Origin: Echinococcus granulosus
Taxonomy: Eukaryota > Platyhelminthes > Cestoda > Cyclophyllidea > Taeniidae
DNA: 64,000 nucleotides
Assembly: GCF_000524195.1 (NCBI RefSeq)
Contig: NW_020170399.1
Coordinates: 979,758 to 1,043,757, forward strand
Reading direction: 5' to 3'
Part shown: in pieces, positions 1-13,000 of the stretch
How positions within the stretch are numbered: the first letter of the stretch is position 1
How the letters are laid out: each line of letters starts with the position of its first letter
The notes under the pieces: generated by a model
What the model saw: the letters and a program-made list of their open reading frames with translations, nothing else
Told to the model about the DNA's origin: nothing
Database searches by the model: none
Program-made: the position numbers and the translations under genes

Positions 1-151
1 TATTGGTCTCTATTTTTTGGTATTGATCTTATCTGTTATTTTATAACTAACCCACTTATCTACACAATTTTTCATGCTCATGCATTTTTAAGTTAAAACT
101 GCTCCAAAGTCCACTATTGCACATTTATTATTGTTTTCTGCATTTTATAAG

Positions 152-1763
152 CTCTCAAAATCTCCTGGGACTAATCTGAAAAAGAAATCACTTAATGGGG
201 CCAAAAGTGCCTTGAAGGTCAGTAAGCTGCCGAAGTTCCCTCCTGTGAATCTCTGTGCTGTTGTCGCTGTACTCCCTACAATAGTGGCGGCTTTTGGCAC
301 ATCTACTGAATATTTTAGGAACCGAAACTGCCCTCCTCGATTATTCTCCCTGGAAAGTTAGGAGAAATTAATGAGAACCTGGATGATGCATCTCTTCTCG
401 CTGAGATCAGAAGACGCATTTGTATGTTTAGTTGCATCTTTTGTAGTACCCCAAGTCTACTTCATCAAATTATAACTATGTTCTAAACCATCTACGTAGG
501 GGCAGCTTTACCCGTAATAATGTGCTCTCCCCCCCCCCCCCCCTACCATTTCCTCCACGATAAAGTGCTAGCCATCAGGGACCGTTTTAAATTCTATTAG
601 GTGATCAAAATGCTAAGACCATCAGGGTATCGCCAGTACCGAAAACCTGTCCCCCTCTTCTGCTCCGGGATCTCTGTCCTACGTCAGTAGCTGTGCGTAT
701 ACCGTCGAAGCAGAATTGCAGGTACTGTAACCAGGGCTTCCGGTCGCGTTTGTAGTGCTGGATGCATTCGATCGGTTTTTTACTCCTGGTGACCCAAACA
801 TTGATGGCTAACGCATCCGTCTCATTCTTTTGTTTCGTTATTTCCTTCTAGATATGCCTTCATCAAATTTGCTTCCTCGACAGCAGCTGAAGCAGCGGCA
901 AAAGAGGTGACTGGGAAGCTTGTGGGTGGGAAAGCGATCAAGGCGATCTTGTGCAGCGAAAGACCTCCCCGGGTGGAAGCTGACTGGAAATCACCGGAGG
1001 AGCGGGAACTAGATGCCTTTGACCTGACCACCCTCTATGTCTCGTGTCTTCCACGCTTAACAGAGCGCACGACTCTCGCCCAGATCTTTCGCACTGCAGA
1101 CAAGATTAAATATGAAAGCCTTCCGGATGGTACATCTAAGGGGTAGGCTGCCTTAAAATCAGGTTTCATTCTGTTTGTCTTCACTAGTTTTAATTTGAAC
1201 TGGCACTCAATTTTTCAGATTTTGTATTTTGAAATATCGGACCCGCGAATTGGCTCAAAAGGCATTCGTGGAGCTCCACGGCACTCTTTTGAAGGGAGTA
1301 CCGATTTCTGTCAACTTTTTGATTAAGGTAACCATCTGACTATATCAAATGATTCACGTAAATGTTGGGTTCAAGCATAGCTATCTGCCCGTTTTAGTCC
1401 AAGGAGAAGGCTGAAGCGAGGGAAACGGTGAAGGAAGAGGCCTCGCATGAAGATTTGAAACGCAAAGCACCGGAGGGAAGCGAAGAGGTTATGAAGCCGA
1501 ATAAGAAATGCCGTTGCGAAAATACAAATGCTGAAGACGGCAAGGTCGTTAGTGACCCATCTGGTCAGACGAGGGAAATTCCTACCAAAATTAAAGTTGA
1601 CAGAACAGGAAACGATACAGTTTCGTTAAAGAAAGCGGATAAGGGTCCGGACTTCTCTATCAAGTATTCAAAGGGTCCTGAACCCAAACGAGCTAAACTG
1701 CAACCCTATCAACTCTCGAAGAAGTCTGGGAACAGGGCAAAGAAACCAAAAAATCCCAAATAG
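152..1763 (+). CDS. Two-RRM nucleolin-like RNA-binding protein, 5' end missing
   Basis: Five exons join in phase: 152-217, 319-421, 601-721, 852-1142, 1219-1327 and 1398-1763 (the first of these six is itself preceded by an acceptor, so the gene starts before the window). Exon 601-852 builds a first RRM whose RNP1 reads RYAFIKF. A second RRM begins TTLYVSCLP and has an RNP1-like KGFCILKY. The C-terminal 120 residues are very rich in Lys, Glu and Pro and end in KKPKNPK, as in nucleolar RNA-binding proteins. Known family role: RRMs bind single-stranded RNA. A nucleolar or ribosome-biogenesis role is inferred from the basic tail and the resemblance of the RRMs to nucleolin RRMs. I cannot assign an orthologue; RBM34 was considered and fits less well. 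It stops with TAG 277 bp before the end of the opposing MRPS6 gene. Confidence 0.75.
529..543. repeat. Homopolymer C tract
   Basis: A run of about 13 to 14 C lies in the intron 422-600 of the RRM gene. Such runs are prone to length errors in assemblies. It is not next to a splice site that matters for the model. Confidence 0.8.
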
Positions 1764-2040
1764 GTGTAAAGCGTCATTTACCTTAAATAAGCGATTTGTA
1801 CAAAGCTTCATTTGCATTTATCAGTGTCTGTAAAAACCGGTGAACGCTTTCTGCTCCGCTAATTATGCGCTTGGAAACAAGGGTCGGATTTTGTACAGAT
1901 GTCATGTACTAACTCCAGCACAGGCCTAAAGTGGGGAAAGCTGTCCAAGTTCGGGTGTTTAGCATGAACAGGGGGTGATGGTACCAAGGGGGGGGGCGGA
2001 AGGGTGGGCTTCGCCACCGATGTGCGGCACTGAGTAAGCC

Positions 2041-2482
2041 CTAGAAAGCGCGGAACCCGTGTCTAGTCTTTGCTGTCTTCTCGTAGTTTGGGTTCCGGAT
2101 CTCGCCGAACTCGCATGCGGGAGCATTTGGAGCCTTACATGGGGGACGCCACCCATCATCAATTTTGCAGGAGTGGCACTTAATGATCCCGTTATCTTTT
2201 TGGGATAGCGTCTAGAAGGAGTCATGACATGGAAGTATGCAATACCGCCACTCTTCTGAGTCCTTCAATGGGGCCATCTATGTTAAAGAGGAAATAGTGA
2301 CCTTCATACTGCTTTTCGCCCCCAGCACGATAAACTTGAGGTAGTCGTTTAAGCCCCAAGTTCTTCACGTCAAAGATGACCTGGTCATTATCTAAGAGGC
2401 GGAGAATGTGTCGCTTGAGAGCTGCTTTTACACCTTCATCCCCCAAAGCTTTTATGATTATTGGCATTTCGTATCTGGCCAT
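2041..2482 (-). CDS. MRPS6: Mitochondrial ribosomal protein bS6m
   Basis: Exon 1 (2482-2246) begins MARYEMPIIIKAL, the usual S6 start, and continues with the alpha/beta fold pattern, including the NLGLKRLPQVYRA and GHYFLFNIDGPIEGLRRVA segments. A 34-nt intron (2245-2212, GT...TTCTAG) joins in phase 0 to exon 2 (2211-2041), which begins TLSQKDNGIIKCH and ends TARTRHGFRAF-like before TAG. Without the splice the frame would stop after HTSMS. The predicted protein is 135 residues, close to animal MRPS6. Known role: part of the small mitoribosomal subunit, contacting bS18m and 12S rRNA. It sits downstream of ARFGEF on the same strand but 1.57 kb away, so a shared polycistron looks unlikely. Confidence 0.87.
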
Positions 2483-4048
2483 TACACCTCACGCCACTGC
2501 GGTAGATATTTGGCATACTAGCACCTCAAGCAACCAATTAGATTATAGTGGACTAAGCCAACTGATAAAAGGTAAAAGAATATCGCTCCCTGTAAATAAA
2601 CATTTGCTTCTGACATTGTGGCAATTATGAGAGGAACTTTGCAGCGATTTTTTACGTTGACGCTGAGTCCTAGAAAATGTGGGTGTTTCAGTATATAATA
2701 CCGAGAGTAGTTTGCTGATCACCTAAGTTTCGTAAAGTAAAAATAAGAGCTACGTGCTAACCATATTTTAAACCCTTAGAAGAATGTCTATTTTTACCTT
2801 GCTTTTAGTGGTTTAGTCAGAACTTGTGATGTTATATAGCAACAAATATAAGAAGACGTATCTATGATAAAGTATTTTTTCTGGTGTTTTTAGACTTAAT
2901 ACTTAGCTACACGAGCATTTTGGCCTCTGCTGAAGGTCGGCAGACTTTTGTGGAGCTAGTGTTTTTGTAAACTGGCGATAAGATTGCCTCTCGTACCGGC
3001 GTGATTCATTGCTACATGCAGGCACTGCAATACATGTGTAATACTATGTGTAATACCTATGTTGTACCAAGAGACCTCTTAGAGAGGAAGCGTGTGACCG
3101 AGTCGAACCTCGTGGTTATGTGGTCAGCATCTCCTATAAGGAGAAGAGCCCTGTGTCCAATTTCCCCTAAACCTGTATCTATCTTCATCAACGCTGGACG
3201 AAATATATATCCAAATCCAATCAGTCTCGCCGTTCTAAGGGTATGAAGGCCAGGAAAAAGGAGATAAGCGAGGCTAGTGCTACAGTTTACTTGTGAAATC
3301 TGTGCTTCTTAATATGCTGTGCTCAATTCGTTTTGTGACACTGCAGAAATTGGTGCATTTATCGGCCATATATTTACTGCGCGAAAATGAGTTTTCGCTT
3401 GCCTAACCGAAAGCATTACAATACCATCCTAGAATTAAGTTATAAAATTCGTAGCTCTTGAACTAACCTCGGTATAGGTGTATAGAGTGATTTGGGCACT
3501 AGTGGTGCCCCTAACATGAGCCACCAGTCTGGAAATTGGACTTCTGCGATCTTGCGCATTGAGAACTGTAACTAACGCCTGCTCGCTGCAGCGCTCAAGT
3601 AGACAGTCATATATTGAGCCTACACCTCCTATCAAGGATTACTGGAATGCTAGCATTGGTGCCATTCATGCTATAACTGGTCTGGGCTGGTTTGGACCAG
3701 TGTCAATGCAAATCTGCGCTCACCTGACGCACACATCAACACCAATGACTCCTAACGTTCCCAATGGGTTATCATCACACTGGCAGTATTTTCGAAGACC
3801 TGTGAGTGTGCACATTGCTTTCACCAGCAGTATAATTCAGCAATGTTCACAGCTAAATAAGTTGGAAAAGAGGGATCAATATAGAGTGGAGGAGGAGAGG
3901 AAAAGAAAGGCAAACTGAGGTCACGAATCAGTCATTGAAACAATAATGGGAGCACGGTTACAAATCTTAAGATGCAAACACAGCCGCATGAAAGAAGAGC
4001 TTGGGATTGAAACGGCGGGGAAAGGGGCACATTGCCCTGGCACACACA
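2483..4048. other. Intergenic region between MRPS6 and ARFGEF
   Basis: No exon of a recognised gene was found here. It should hold the MRPS6 promoter (adjacent to 2482) and the ARFGEF 3' UTR (below 4049). A 119-codon open frame at 3559-3918 + has no recognisable domain. A Pol III B-box-like motif is at about 3095-3115 on the minus strand (see findings). Confidence 0.6.
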
Positions 4049-7000
4049 CTACGTCTTTTTACGAAGCAGGAAAGCCCGAAGGAGGACAGAAACCTCTGGC
4101 GAGAGGTTTGGCAGTCCGACGAGGTCACAGACGGTGGGATAGAGACGGGTCGCAATAGAGGCGAATCTACTGTCCGGCGAGAGGTGAACCAGACGCGTGA
4201 GGGTCAGCAGGAGACAACTGTCCCAGGCCTGGCGGTGGCCGTCTACGGGAAGGCCTCGGTAGTAGGCGATTGCCTCCTCTATCGTCTTCTGCAGCATCTC
4301 TGTCACCTTTGGGAGAAACAAATAATCAACTAAGAAAATATGCGAGAGGGTATTCTCCGTGAAATCAATGACAAGCATTGAGAAACTGAACTAGACTATA
4401 AGAATGAGAACTCTTAACAGCGAAAAAGGGCTGAACGTCAACGTAAACCTACTTCCTGTTGACGCTCATTTTTCTCCTCACTGATTTTGAACAAAATCCG
4501 AAGAGCTGTGGAAAGACTGTGGGTCTCCTGTTTCAGGAGATTCGGTTTAGCCTTTGCTTTGAAGCCTGAAAGAGTAAGAAGTAATCTTAGGGAATGAGAA
4601 TGATTGAGAGTTTATGGTAATGCTTCGGGATTAATAACGATTAAATCAAGATTTCAAGAGATTGTCACTAAGATTTCAACATCAAGAATTTCAATCAGCG
4701 GCATGGCACCATGTGGTTTATTGAGTTTCAAATTACTTTGAGGACAACAAATACAAAAGCAAGTTGTGTGGGCACTGTTAACTCCTTCATGTTCAAATTC
4801 AAAGGTAACAAAAATTGTGTAAAATATACCTTCCCTTAACCAAAATTCTGCATCTAAGGGGTTCAATTCAACCTACCAGCTTCCCATAGGATATTCCGTT
4901 GTTCCATATTGGAATTAAAGGTTTTAGCGAACTTGTGTGATTCCATGAGGCAGTGAACGAGCGTGAGACGATGATCGTAAGAAATGTAGGGGAAAGTTGC
5001 TTTTTTATGCAATGGCAAGGCTCCATTTACTAGTTCCTCCACAACTACAAGATAAGAAACAATGTGGTTTGTGGCAGGCCAATTATTCCAGTACAAGCAC
5101 TTGTAAACAAACTATTTAAAACATTTGCACAGAAATGGACGATTAGTGCTCCTTGAACGATCCGAGGAAACCAAACACTAATCAAAATAAGACTTCCGAG
5201 GATAGGTGGAACTACTATGTCGTTAAACAATAAAAATTTTCCCCCCAGAAAGTAACTTGTCAACAATTTAAATCAAATGGCTTGGTACTATTGCACCGCA
5301 ATCCGCAGGCACTGATACAACCACTTAAAAGTGTGCATGTGCATCGAACATAGTGCGTTACAAGTGGTGCAAATAATCATATCTCACCTCCAAGATCGGG
5401 TAATGCAGAAGGTTCAGTGGAGGGAGTAGAGGAAGTAGCGATCCCGTCTTTAGCAACAGCCTCCAGAAGGCGTTTCTCCTCGGGGGTGTGCACCTGAAGG
5501 GAGGAGTTTGCGCCTCTGCCAGAGGATGTATCCACCGTACCATTCAGCAGCTGCGAGTTCAGCTGAGCGGAGGAGCGACGCGTCTCCTGCAGAATCAACG
5601 CATCCTCTTGTCGGCTGCGCGAGGGAAAGAACAGAATGTTGTCCACTGTCTGGATGAGCTCGTACTGCACAATGCAGTTGACCAGGAGGCGCAAAAAAAG
5701 GCGGGTGCATGCCGATTGGCGTCGCTTCACCATTGCCTCATCCACCGCGATACCGTCGACTGTAGGACCCTACGCCGGGAAAACAGACTTACTCGTACAT
5801 TATGTGGGATTATCAACTATGATGCGCGGACTAATCTGTCTCATCGCTGATTGTAAGCTAGGAAAAAAAACAATAAAAAGCAAAATTTATTTTTTCAAGG
5901 AATTTAGTGACCAAAAAACAAAGCGCATATTCTTTGAATAAGGGAGATGTGTACAGTCAATTGTTTTGTGAGCAATTGAGGCATAACCACTAATAAAAAA
6001 ACAAATGTAATCGCTGCCTGGTTTTTGTTCGCATGCAACAGTGCGGTAAAACTGATCTTGATGTATCATTTTTCGCAAAAGAAAAACACGGGACCTGAAT
6101 ATCAAAGAACACCGGCTTTTACCCTGACAGAAACCAGACCGCATTAAGCCTTCCGGTTGATAGTTAGTAGGTAGTCATCTTGGCGACCAAACCAGAATTA
6201 CAACATTTGTGGCTTCTTTGACACTGAATCACTGACATCCAGGAAGGTGTTTATCAATTATGTGTGCAAATCTATTTAACAAAACTCATACTCCAAAGTA
6301 GGAGGTGGGTAGATTCTGTAAAGCTTCTATCACAAAGACCAATCTTACCGCTGCAAGTCATTCACTTGTTTTAATTGCACCATTACAGCGATAGAATAGT
6401 GAAATGCTGCTAAAATCGACATATTGAAGGTAGACGACAAATAATCCAAGATTACCGGACGCCAGGTGAGTAATTCGTTAGGGACAGTTGTTTTGAAGAG
6501 ATCCACGAGAAGACTGATGGTCATTATCCACTTCTCATCATTAAACTTTGATCCATTTGTGAGAACTATGGTCTCCAGACAGCTAGCGCCCGATCGAGCT
6601 AGTTGCTCGTGATCTTGAAGACAACACCACTTCAGTTGCTCGTAGAGATTCGCTACAACAACAATTGCGCGTGTTAAGTTATGCTGAAACAAATCATCAA
6701 ATATAGTGACGTCAATAATGATATGCACGGATGTCGTTGCCAAGTAGATTGGCAGTTAGAGTAGGAAAACCAATATTACTAAGGTGATGAAGTTTCAATG
6801 AAAAACAAATTTAGCCCGATCTTGACGACAACGAAAGGAGTGAAATTCCGCTCTCACAAGGAAGTGAAGGTATGGTGGTGTGTCAGAGAAAATTTGTAGC
6901 ATAAGTAATGACGCAACGCCAATTATGCATTCCACACACGGTAAATACTAAAAGAATGAAAAGGAGTAAAAGAGAATGTACTGCCGATGAAAAAGGGATT

Positions 7001-10000
7001 TCGTGCCTTCAACTTTATCGATAAAACGCAGAATTTATAGAAGAAATGCAGAGACTCGCAATCCAGTTTGCGTATCGCAGAGGAGAAGGTCAAATCCTTG
7101 CAAATATATAACCTCAAAGGTAAGGCGACACTGCATCCCAAGTGTCATAAAAGCACTATTTTAAAATAAACGAGATCCAGACCTCATCTTTAATGATGAG
7201 CGACCACTTTCACAGTCTCCAAAGAACTTCGGAGGAGAAGCGGGAATCAGATGCACTTACCAAGCAGACTGTCACCGATTTGGTCAAAGAACTGAGAAAA
7301 GATGTCCACAACCGAGTAGAGAGCATGATTACACGTCGTGTTGAGCCATTCACTACGATCAGCAGGGCTTGTAAAGACGTGATATGTGACAGTAAAGGCG
7401 TCGAGTTGGTCACCGGAGATGAGGCGATGACGGCTGTTCTGTCGCAGACGCTCTTCCTTCGCCGTGTGAGGGGGGGCTGTGACCCCCAAACTGGTGTCAC
7501 GACCATGCTCGAAGATGGAGAAGACTAGCTTGAAGATTTGCACCCACCAACTGAGGTGGAAGGTTGAACCGTAGGACTTAATCACCTCGAAAAATACGGT
7601 CAAACCTCGCGTCCGCACGTCCAACTTGCAGCTGTGTGGAAAAAAGGGAAAATAGGTGATACATGATTTCGCGTGTTCTGCTAAATGAAAAATAAGGAAA
7701 GTTACATTTGCTGACCCGAGACCAAGACGGATTAGTAATACCTCTATACAAGAACAGCCTAGAATGATTTATGTGGGTATGGGAGCATGAAAACAACAAA
7801 ACGTACAAGATTTGGAAAAAAAAAGGATGTAAAATAAATTCATCCGCTTTGCATGAAGCGAGGAGTCTATTGAAGTTCAGTGAATTTGAGGAGATAAATT
7901 ATGCACACTATTTAAATATAAACAGTATTCAGAGGTATTGTAATCATAAAACCACGAATGCTCGGGTACATTTGCGCATGGAATAATTAGTTGCTTCATT
8001 GCAACCATTCACCCAGACTATTGTTAAGGCTTAATTCTGCACAGCATTGCGCGATGTTAACCCACACTCCTAATTAGGCACTTGAGCAAAAAAATCTTTT
8101 GAGTCTGTGAAATTAGAAAATAAAAAGTCACAGTCTATTTAAAATTGTTAAAAACCAAAGTACTACGCTAATTATTATCTCTTTTAAACAGCTCAAAGTA
8201 ACAAGCATGAATAAACAGGAGAACAATATCAAAATTACAAGCAGATTTCACACTTACTTATTAATAATTCGGAATAGCTCGTAGAGGATAGGCATCCAAC
8301 CACGTTTCCAGAGCGCATCGTCTTCTTTATTTTCCTCGGAAGAGGCGGTTTCAGTAGCCGGAGCATTCTTGGACAAGTTAGATTCCTCCGTAGAAAACTG
8401 GTGGGCCCTCTCACTAACGATGCGTGCACATAGTCGAATTAGTCGAATCGCCTCCATCGAGATGTCAGGGAAATGTAAGTTGCAAGCAAACTCCGCCAAA
8501 GCCTTTATGAAAATCTATCCACAGAGCAAAAATAAGCATTAGGCTCCTTACACATCGACAACTCTGGAAAAGTGAATCAAGATAAACTTTTTGAAATCAG
8601 GAAATTTAAGGAAGCTCATCTAGAAATGACCAGAAAAAGGTGGAGCAAATCGGAGAGTACTTCTCAAACTAAAGTGTAACAAACTCACTAGATCAAAATG
8701 GGTAGATGATCAAGAAACTGGAAAATGGAACCCAAATTTACAGTGGGCTTCGGAGAGAGAGCAATGTTATAAATAGATTGGTGGTAGGACAGAAAGGAGA
8801 ACATACTGGGAAAGAGTTGATAAGAAGGTAGAAGTTATTTGGAAAGACGGTATTGATAACGAAGGAGCAAGAGCTGAAGGCGAGTTCAATAACACCCTCC
8901 TCAGCGGATGCAGCAGCCGTATAGAGTACAAGAAAGATGTTGGTCCAACCGGAGCGAATATTAGGCCACTGAGATTGGATCAATTGCAAGACACATCGAG
9001 CCACCATGTCCTGAATACTGGGCTCCACCTCATTTATGTCGTCCAGGATATTTAAGAACGGTCTGAAAGAAGAGGCACAACAGTGAATCAGCAGTGGAAT
9101 CTGATGATAATAATGTAATGAAGGTATTTAAGTGCGAGAATGTTTATAATTACAAAACCGGAAATATCAATTGGTAATCAGAAAGGTGCTAAAAATAAGC
9201 AAAATTAGCAAGTGAAGAAGCCTAAATTTTACAAATACGCAGGAAGATTACGTCATATTATCAAAGGGACTAAGTGACACGAATGGGAAGTAACGCAGAT
9301 CTTAAGCGGGCACTGTTAAGAAAAGATTCTGGTTCAACGTTGTAAATGATCCCAAATCGGTTTATCACACTGTCGGAAGTGAGGTGTGATGGCACTTGAA
9401 GACGATACATTTCTGTGATCTCTAATTTACGAAAGTTTATTTTTCACGCCGTTACCACTCACTGAGGCCCAAAAAAAACTAACATACACGCGCACTGATA
9501 AAACGCGGACTGGACTTTACATGTACGACCATAACCCTGGCAGTGAAAACTTAAACGGACTCTTGGAGTAAGCAAAAAGAACGCGGCGTTAAGCTACATT
9601 TGCGAGTTCCTTCATGAAAAGAGTTCCCTTGAAACACGGTAACTGCTGTCTGAAATGGAGCTAAGATGACCTTTACATATAAAAGTGGACAGAATGTGTT
9701 GTGGACTATCGAGGCAAAACGAAATAGGCATAAATACGGATAAGTGAAGAGCACCAACTGCCAAAAACAAGCTCTATAGACAAGACGAAATAATATCACT
9801 CTATGGCAGTACAAATTCATGTATTCTTTAAGCATAGCATCAAGCAACATAGTTTTGATCGCTTAATTTCACACTAAGCATAAAACGCAAACGATGAGGT
9901 GGTTTCAGCATTCGAACAAAAATGAAAAACTTCCAAGACCATGGTCAGTTACCTAAATGTCCATATGCTGCAAATATCAAAGCAATTTAAGTAAGTAATT

Positions 10001-13000
10001 TGACTTAATTACCAAAAAAGGGCAGCATCTATTGCAATAATGACAAGACCAAGTTGCAAAATTGACCAGACTTCAAGTGTTGTATGCGTCTCAAAAAACA
10101 GAAAACAATGCTCGTGACTATTGTGACAATCCCTACACACACCAACACTCATCATACTTGAAGAATTAGGAAGGAATGGTGTTTGATGGTGCTGAACTGA
10201 CCGAATGCACTCCTTCTGGAAGTGGAAGTTGGGCAGTTCACCTCTTTCCATCAACTTGACTACGAGTTGCCGCAGAGAGTCCACAGCGAATATAGCCACA
10301 TCCTCGTTGGCGGAGCGGCCAGCGGTGGTGAAGTGCTGCCCTATGTGCTCCCAGATGCGCGACCACTGCAGACGAATGCGCCCGATGTTGTAGTAAGAGA
10401 TCTCCACCACCTTCTGAAGACTGAATGTCCGGGGCTGAGGAAGAGCTAGCTCCTCCAGTGACACCTAAATGTACAGCAGAATACGACTAACCGTTTATTA
10501 TGATTTTTTGATAATATGAACGTTTTTAAGCGGTTTCTCTCAGCATATACATCAGATGACACCCACGTGGTTAAAAATCACAGCTTACTAAACAATAAAT
10601 GGGATTAAAAGCGAATCCAATGAAATAGACTTTTACAGCAAGGACTAAGTGTAGCGTTGTTCATTACGAATATACCCAAAAGTAGTTAAGAGAAAAGAAT
10701 GAATTACCTACTAGCCAGTAAAAGGTCAGTAAAAATGAAAAACAATGAAGCTCGGTCAACTTTTGATAAGTGTAAAATATTCGTGCAGATAATTACTTCC
10801 TCCGTAAATCCATGGGCGATATCCGCACAATATCACAGTGCGCACATAGCTAGTACATGAATTAAGTACTTAGTGTCGTGAAGGTGGGCGCAAGGTCATA
10901 GATCTTTCACGCTAATATTTATGATGAATAAAGATTTTCTGCACCCCATGAACGCTTGTTTGACGGTAGTGTAGTATGCTACAAGTACTACTTGGAAAAA
11001 CAATTTCATTTCATTTCAAAAGGGCGTAGAAACAACATTGAATGTCCAAAAGGAACGTTATTTTGCCTTTGACAAATGACTAAAGGTAAATGGACCGTTG
11101 CTGAGCAACGCTAAAGGAAGAAAACAATAACCTACGTTTCCATTGGCAACACGCAGCCATTCATTACCACATTCCATTTAAGTGTGAGCGGATGGATTTA
11201 ACCATTACGATCACCCACTCTGCCAGCACACAGCTGGGAGTGTACAAACCAGTAAAAATAATTACATAATTCTCGAGAGCGGGGAATAACAATCATGCCT
11301 TCCAATCAAACAGTTGAAGATTTCAGCTACGTATGACAGTAACAGACACAAATTCAGGCACAACAATGTGTCCTAACATAATAATGGCTCAACACTATAT
11401 CACCAGTGTAACCTGCGGAAGTGATAACAGCATGAGATAGGTGAAGTGATTGACAGTGCCTTCAATTACCTGACAAAGAGCTTGTACGAAGTCTACAATT
11501 GCATCCCCATCAAGGCGGACAGAGCCGGAGAAAATCTTATCAACTGCAACCACTACACTGCGAGAACCTGTCTCACCCATGACCTCCTGCAGCACAGCAG
11601 CCTTGCGGGAGTCCACCGTGGCGGCAGCTAAACTGCCCGGGGCGAGGCCACTGCGTTTGCGCATCGACTTGTTCTGTCCTTCACCTTCTCCTACATTGGC
11701 CTCTTCGGGGGTGGCGTCTGCAATCAATAAGAAACTCATCTACTGCTGGTAAAGCATCTGAAATTTCTAACAATCTCCCATGAGGGAATTGTGTAGGTGT
11801 AGTTAGGGAGGGAAAAGAAATAAAAGCGAAATTAAAACCACGGCAGGCATGGTACAAGATTTGAACCTATAAGGAAGCTAAAGAAACCTACGTGGACCAT
11901 GACGACGTCGAGGCAGAGAGCGCGCTGTGTTGGTGGCAATGACGTTGGCCGACTCCAGCTGGGAGATGCAGCGAAGAATGTGGAGCCACGAGTGCCCAAG
12001 ATAATTCCCATCGGTCTGAGCTACTGAGATGAGTGTGCGAATACTGTCGACGTTCTTTGACTTCATCATCTCCGGTGTGGGATTTATCACCGAAGGTGGC
12101 TCTACTGTGCCCAAAGAGGAGTTGATGGACGAATTGCTTCCAGTCAACTGGCTGTGCACGGACTCAAGACGGCCTCTAAAGTGAGCAATAAAGATGTTCA
12201 CGAAATCCGTGAGAAAATAACTGAGAAGTGACAACACAGGTATGGATGGAGGCTAAATGCGTCTACCTTAAGTGGTTGCCCATAGTACCGATTCCTTGAC
12301 CACTGATCGCAATTGTGTCACTCTGAGACTGAGAAGTGGAGAGGAGGAGGGTAAAGCGAGCCAGGGCCTGGACGTAGGCATCACGCTCAAGTTCCATGCG
12401 GAATGTGCAAGCGATGCGGATGGCACACTGGATACCCTCGAGGCAGTGGTGGGCTATCATCGGGTCATCACAGTCTTGTAGTCCGACGCTGAAGGCCGCC
12501 AAGAAGGGTGTCCACACCAACTTAAACATCGGCCGGACGTGTTCAAAATGCGTTGCACATGTGAATTCAGATTCCATGTGACTCACCTGGAAGCATAGGG
12601 ATTCACCAAGTTCAAACATTGATACAAACGTTATGCAAGAAACTATGGTGGATAATAGCGATTCTCTTAAACCCAAAAGTATTTAGCTTGCCTGATATTA
12701 GCGAGGAGGCGTTTTGAATTATCCTTGTAAATATTGACAATATAGACTGGACGGTACATTTTAGGTGGAACGTCGATGGATGTGGAAACTTGAGCACAGT
12801 TTAGTGCATAGTGTCCCTTAATGTCACACGAATCCATAAAAGAGCATTGGTTTTACAAAAGGTTAGGAAAATATAGTTCGCGGTTACAATGAGTATAAGC
12901 TTAAATGAATTACCCAAGGCTCCTCAATACATATGAATTTAATACTTTTGACAGGATTTACGCCATTAACCACTAGTGCTTCAAATTCGAGCAATCAACC

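Noticed and set aside
3559..3918. 119-codon open frame on the + strand between MRPS6 and ARFGEF
   Set aside because: No recognisable domain, and composition typical of chance frames. Splice-like flanks were not seen.
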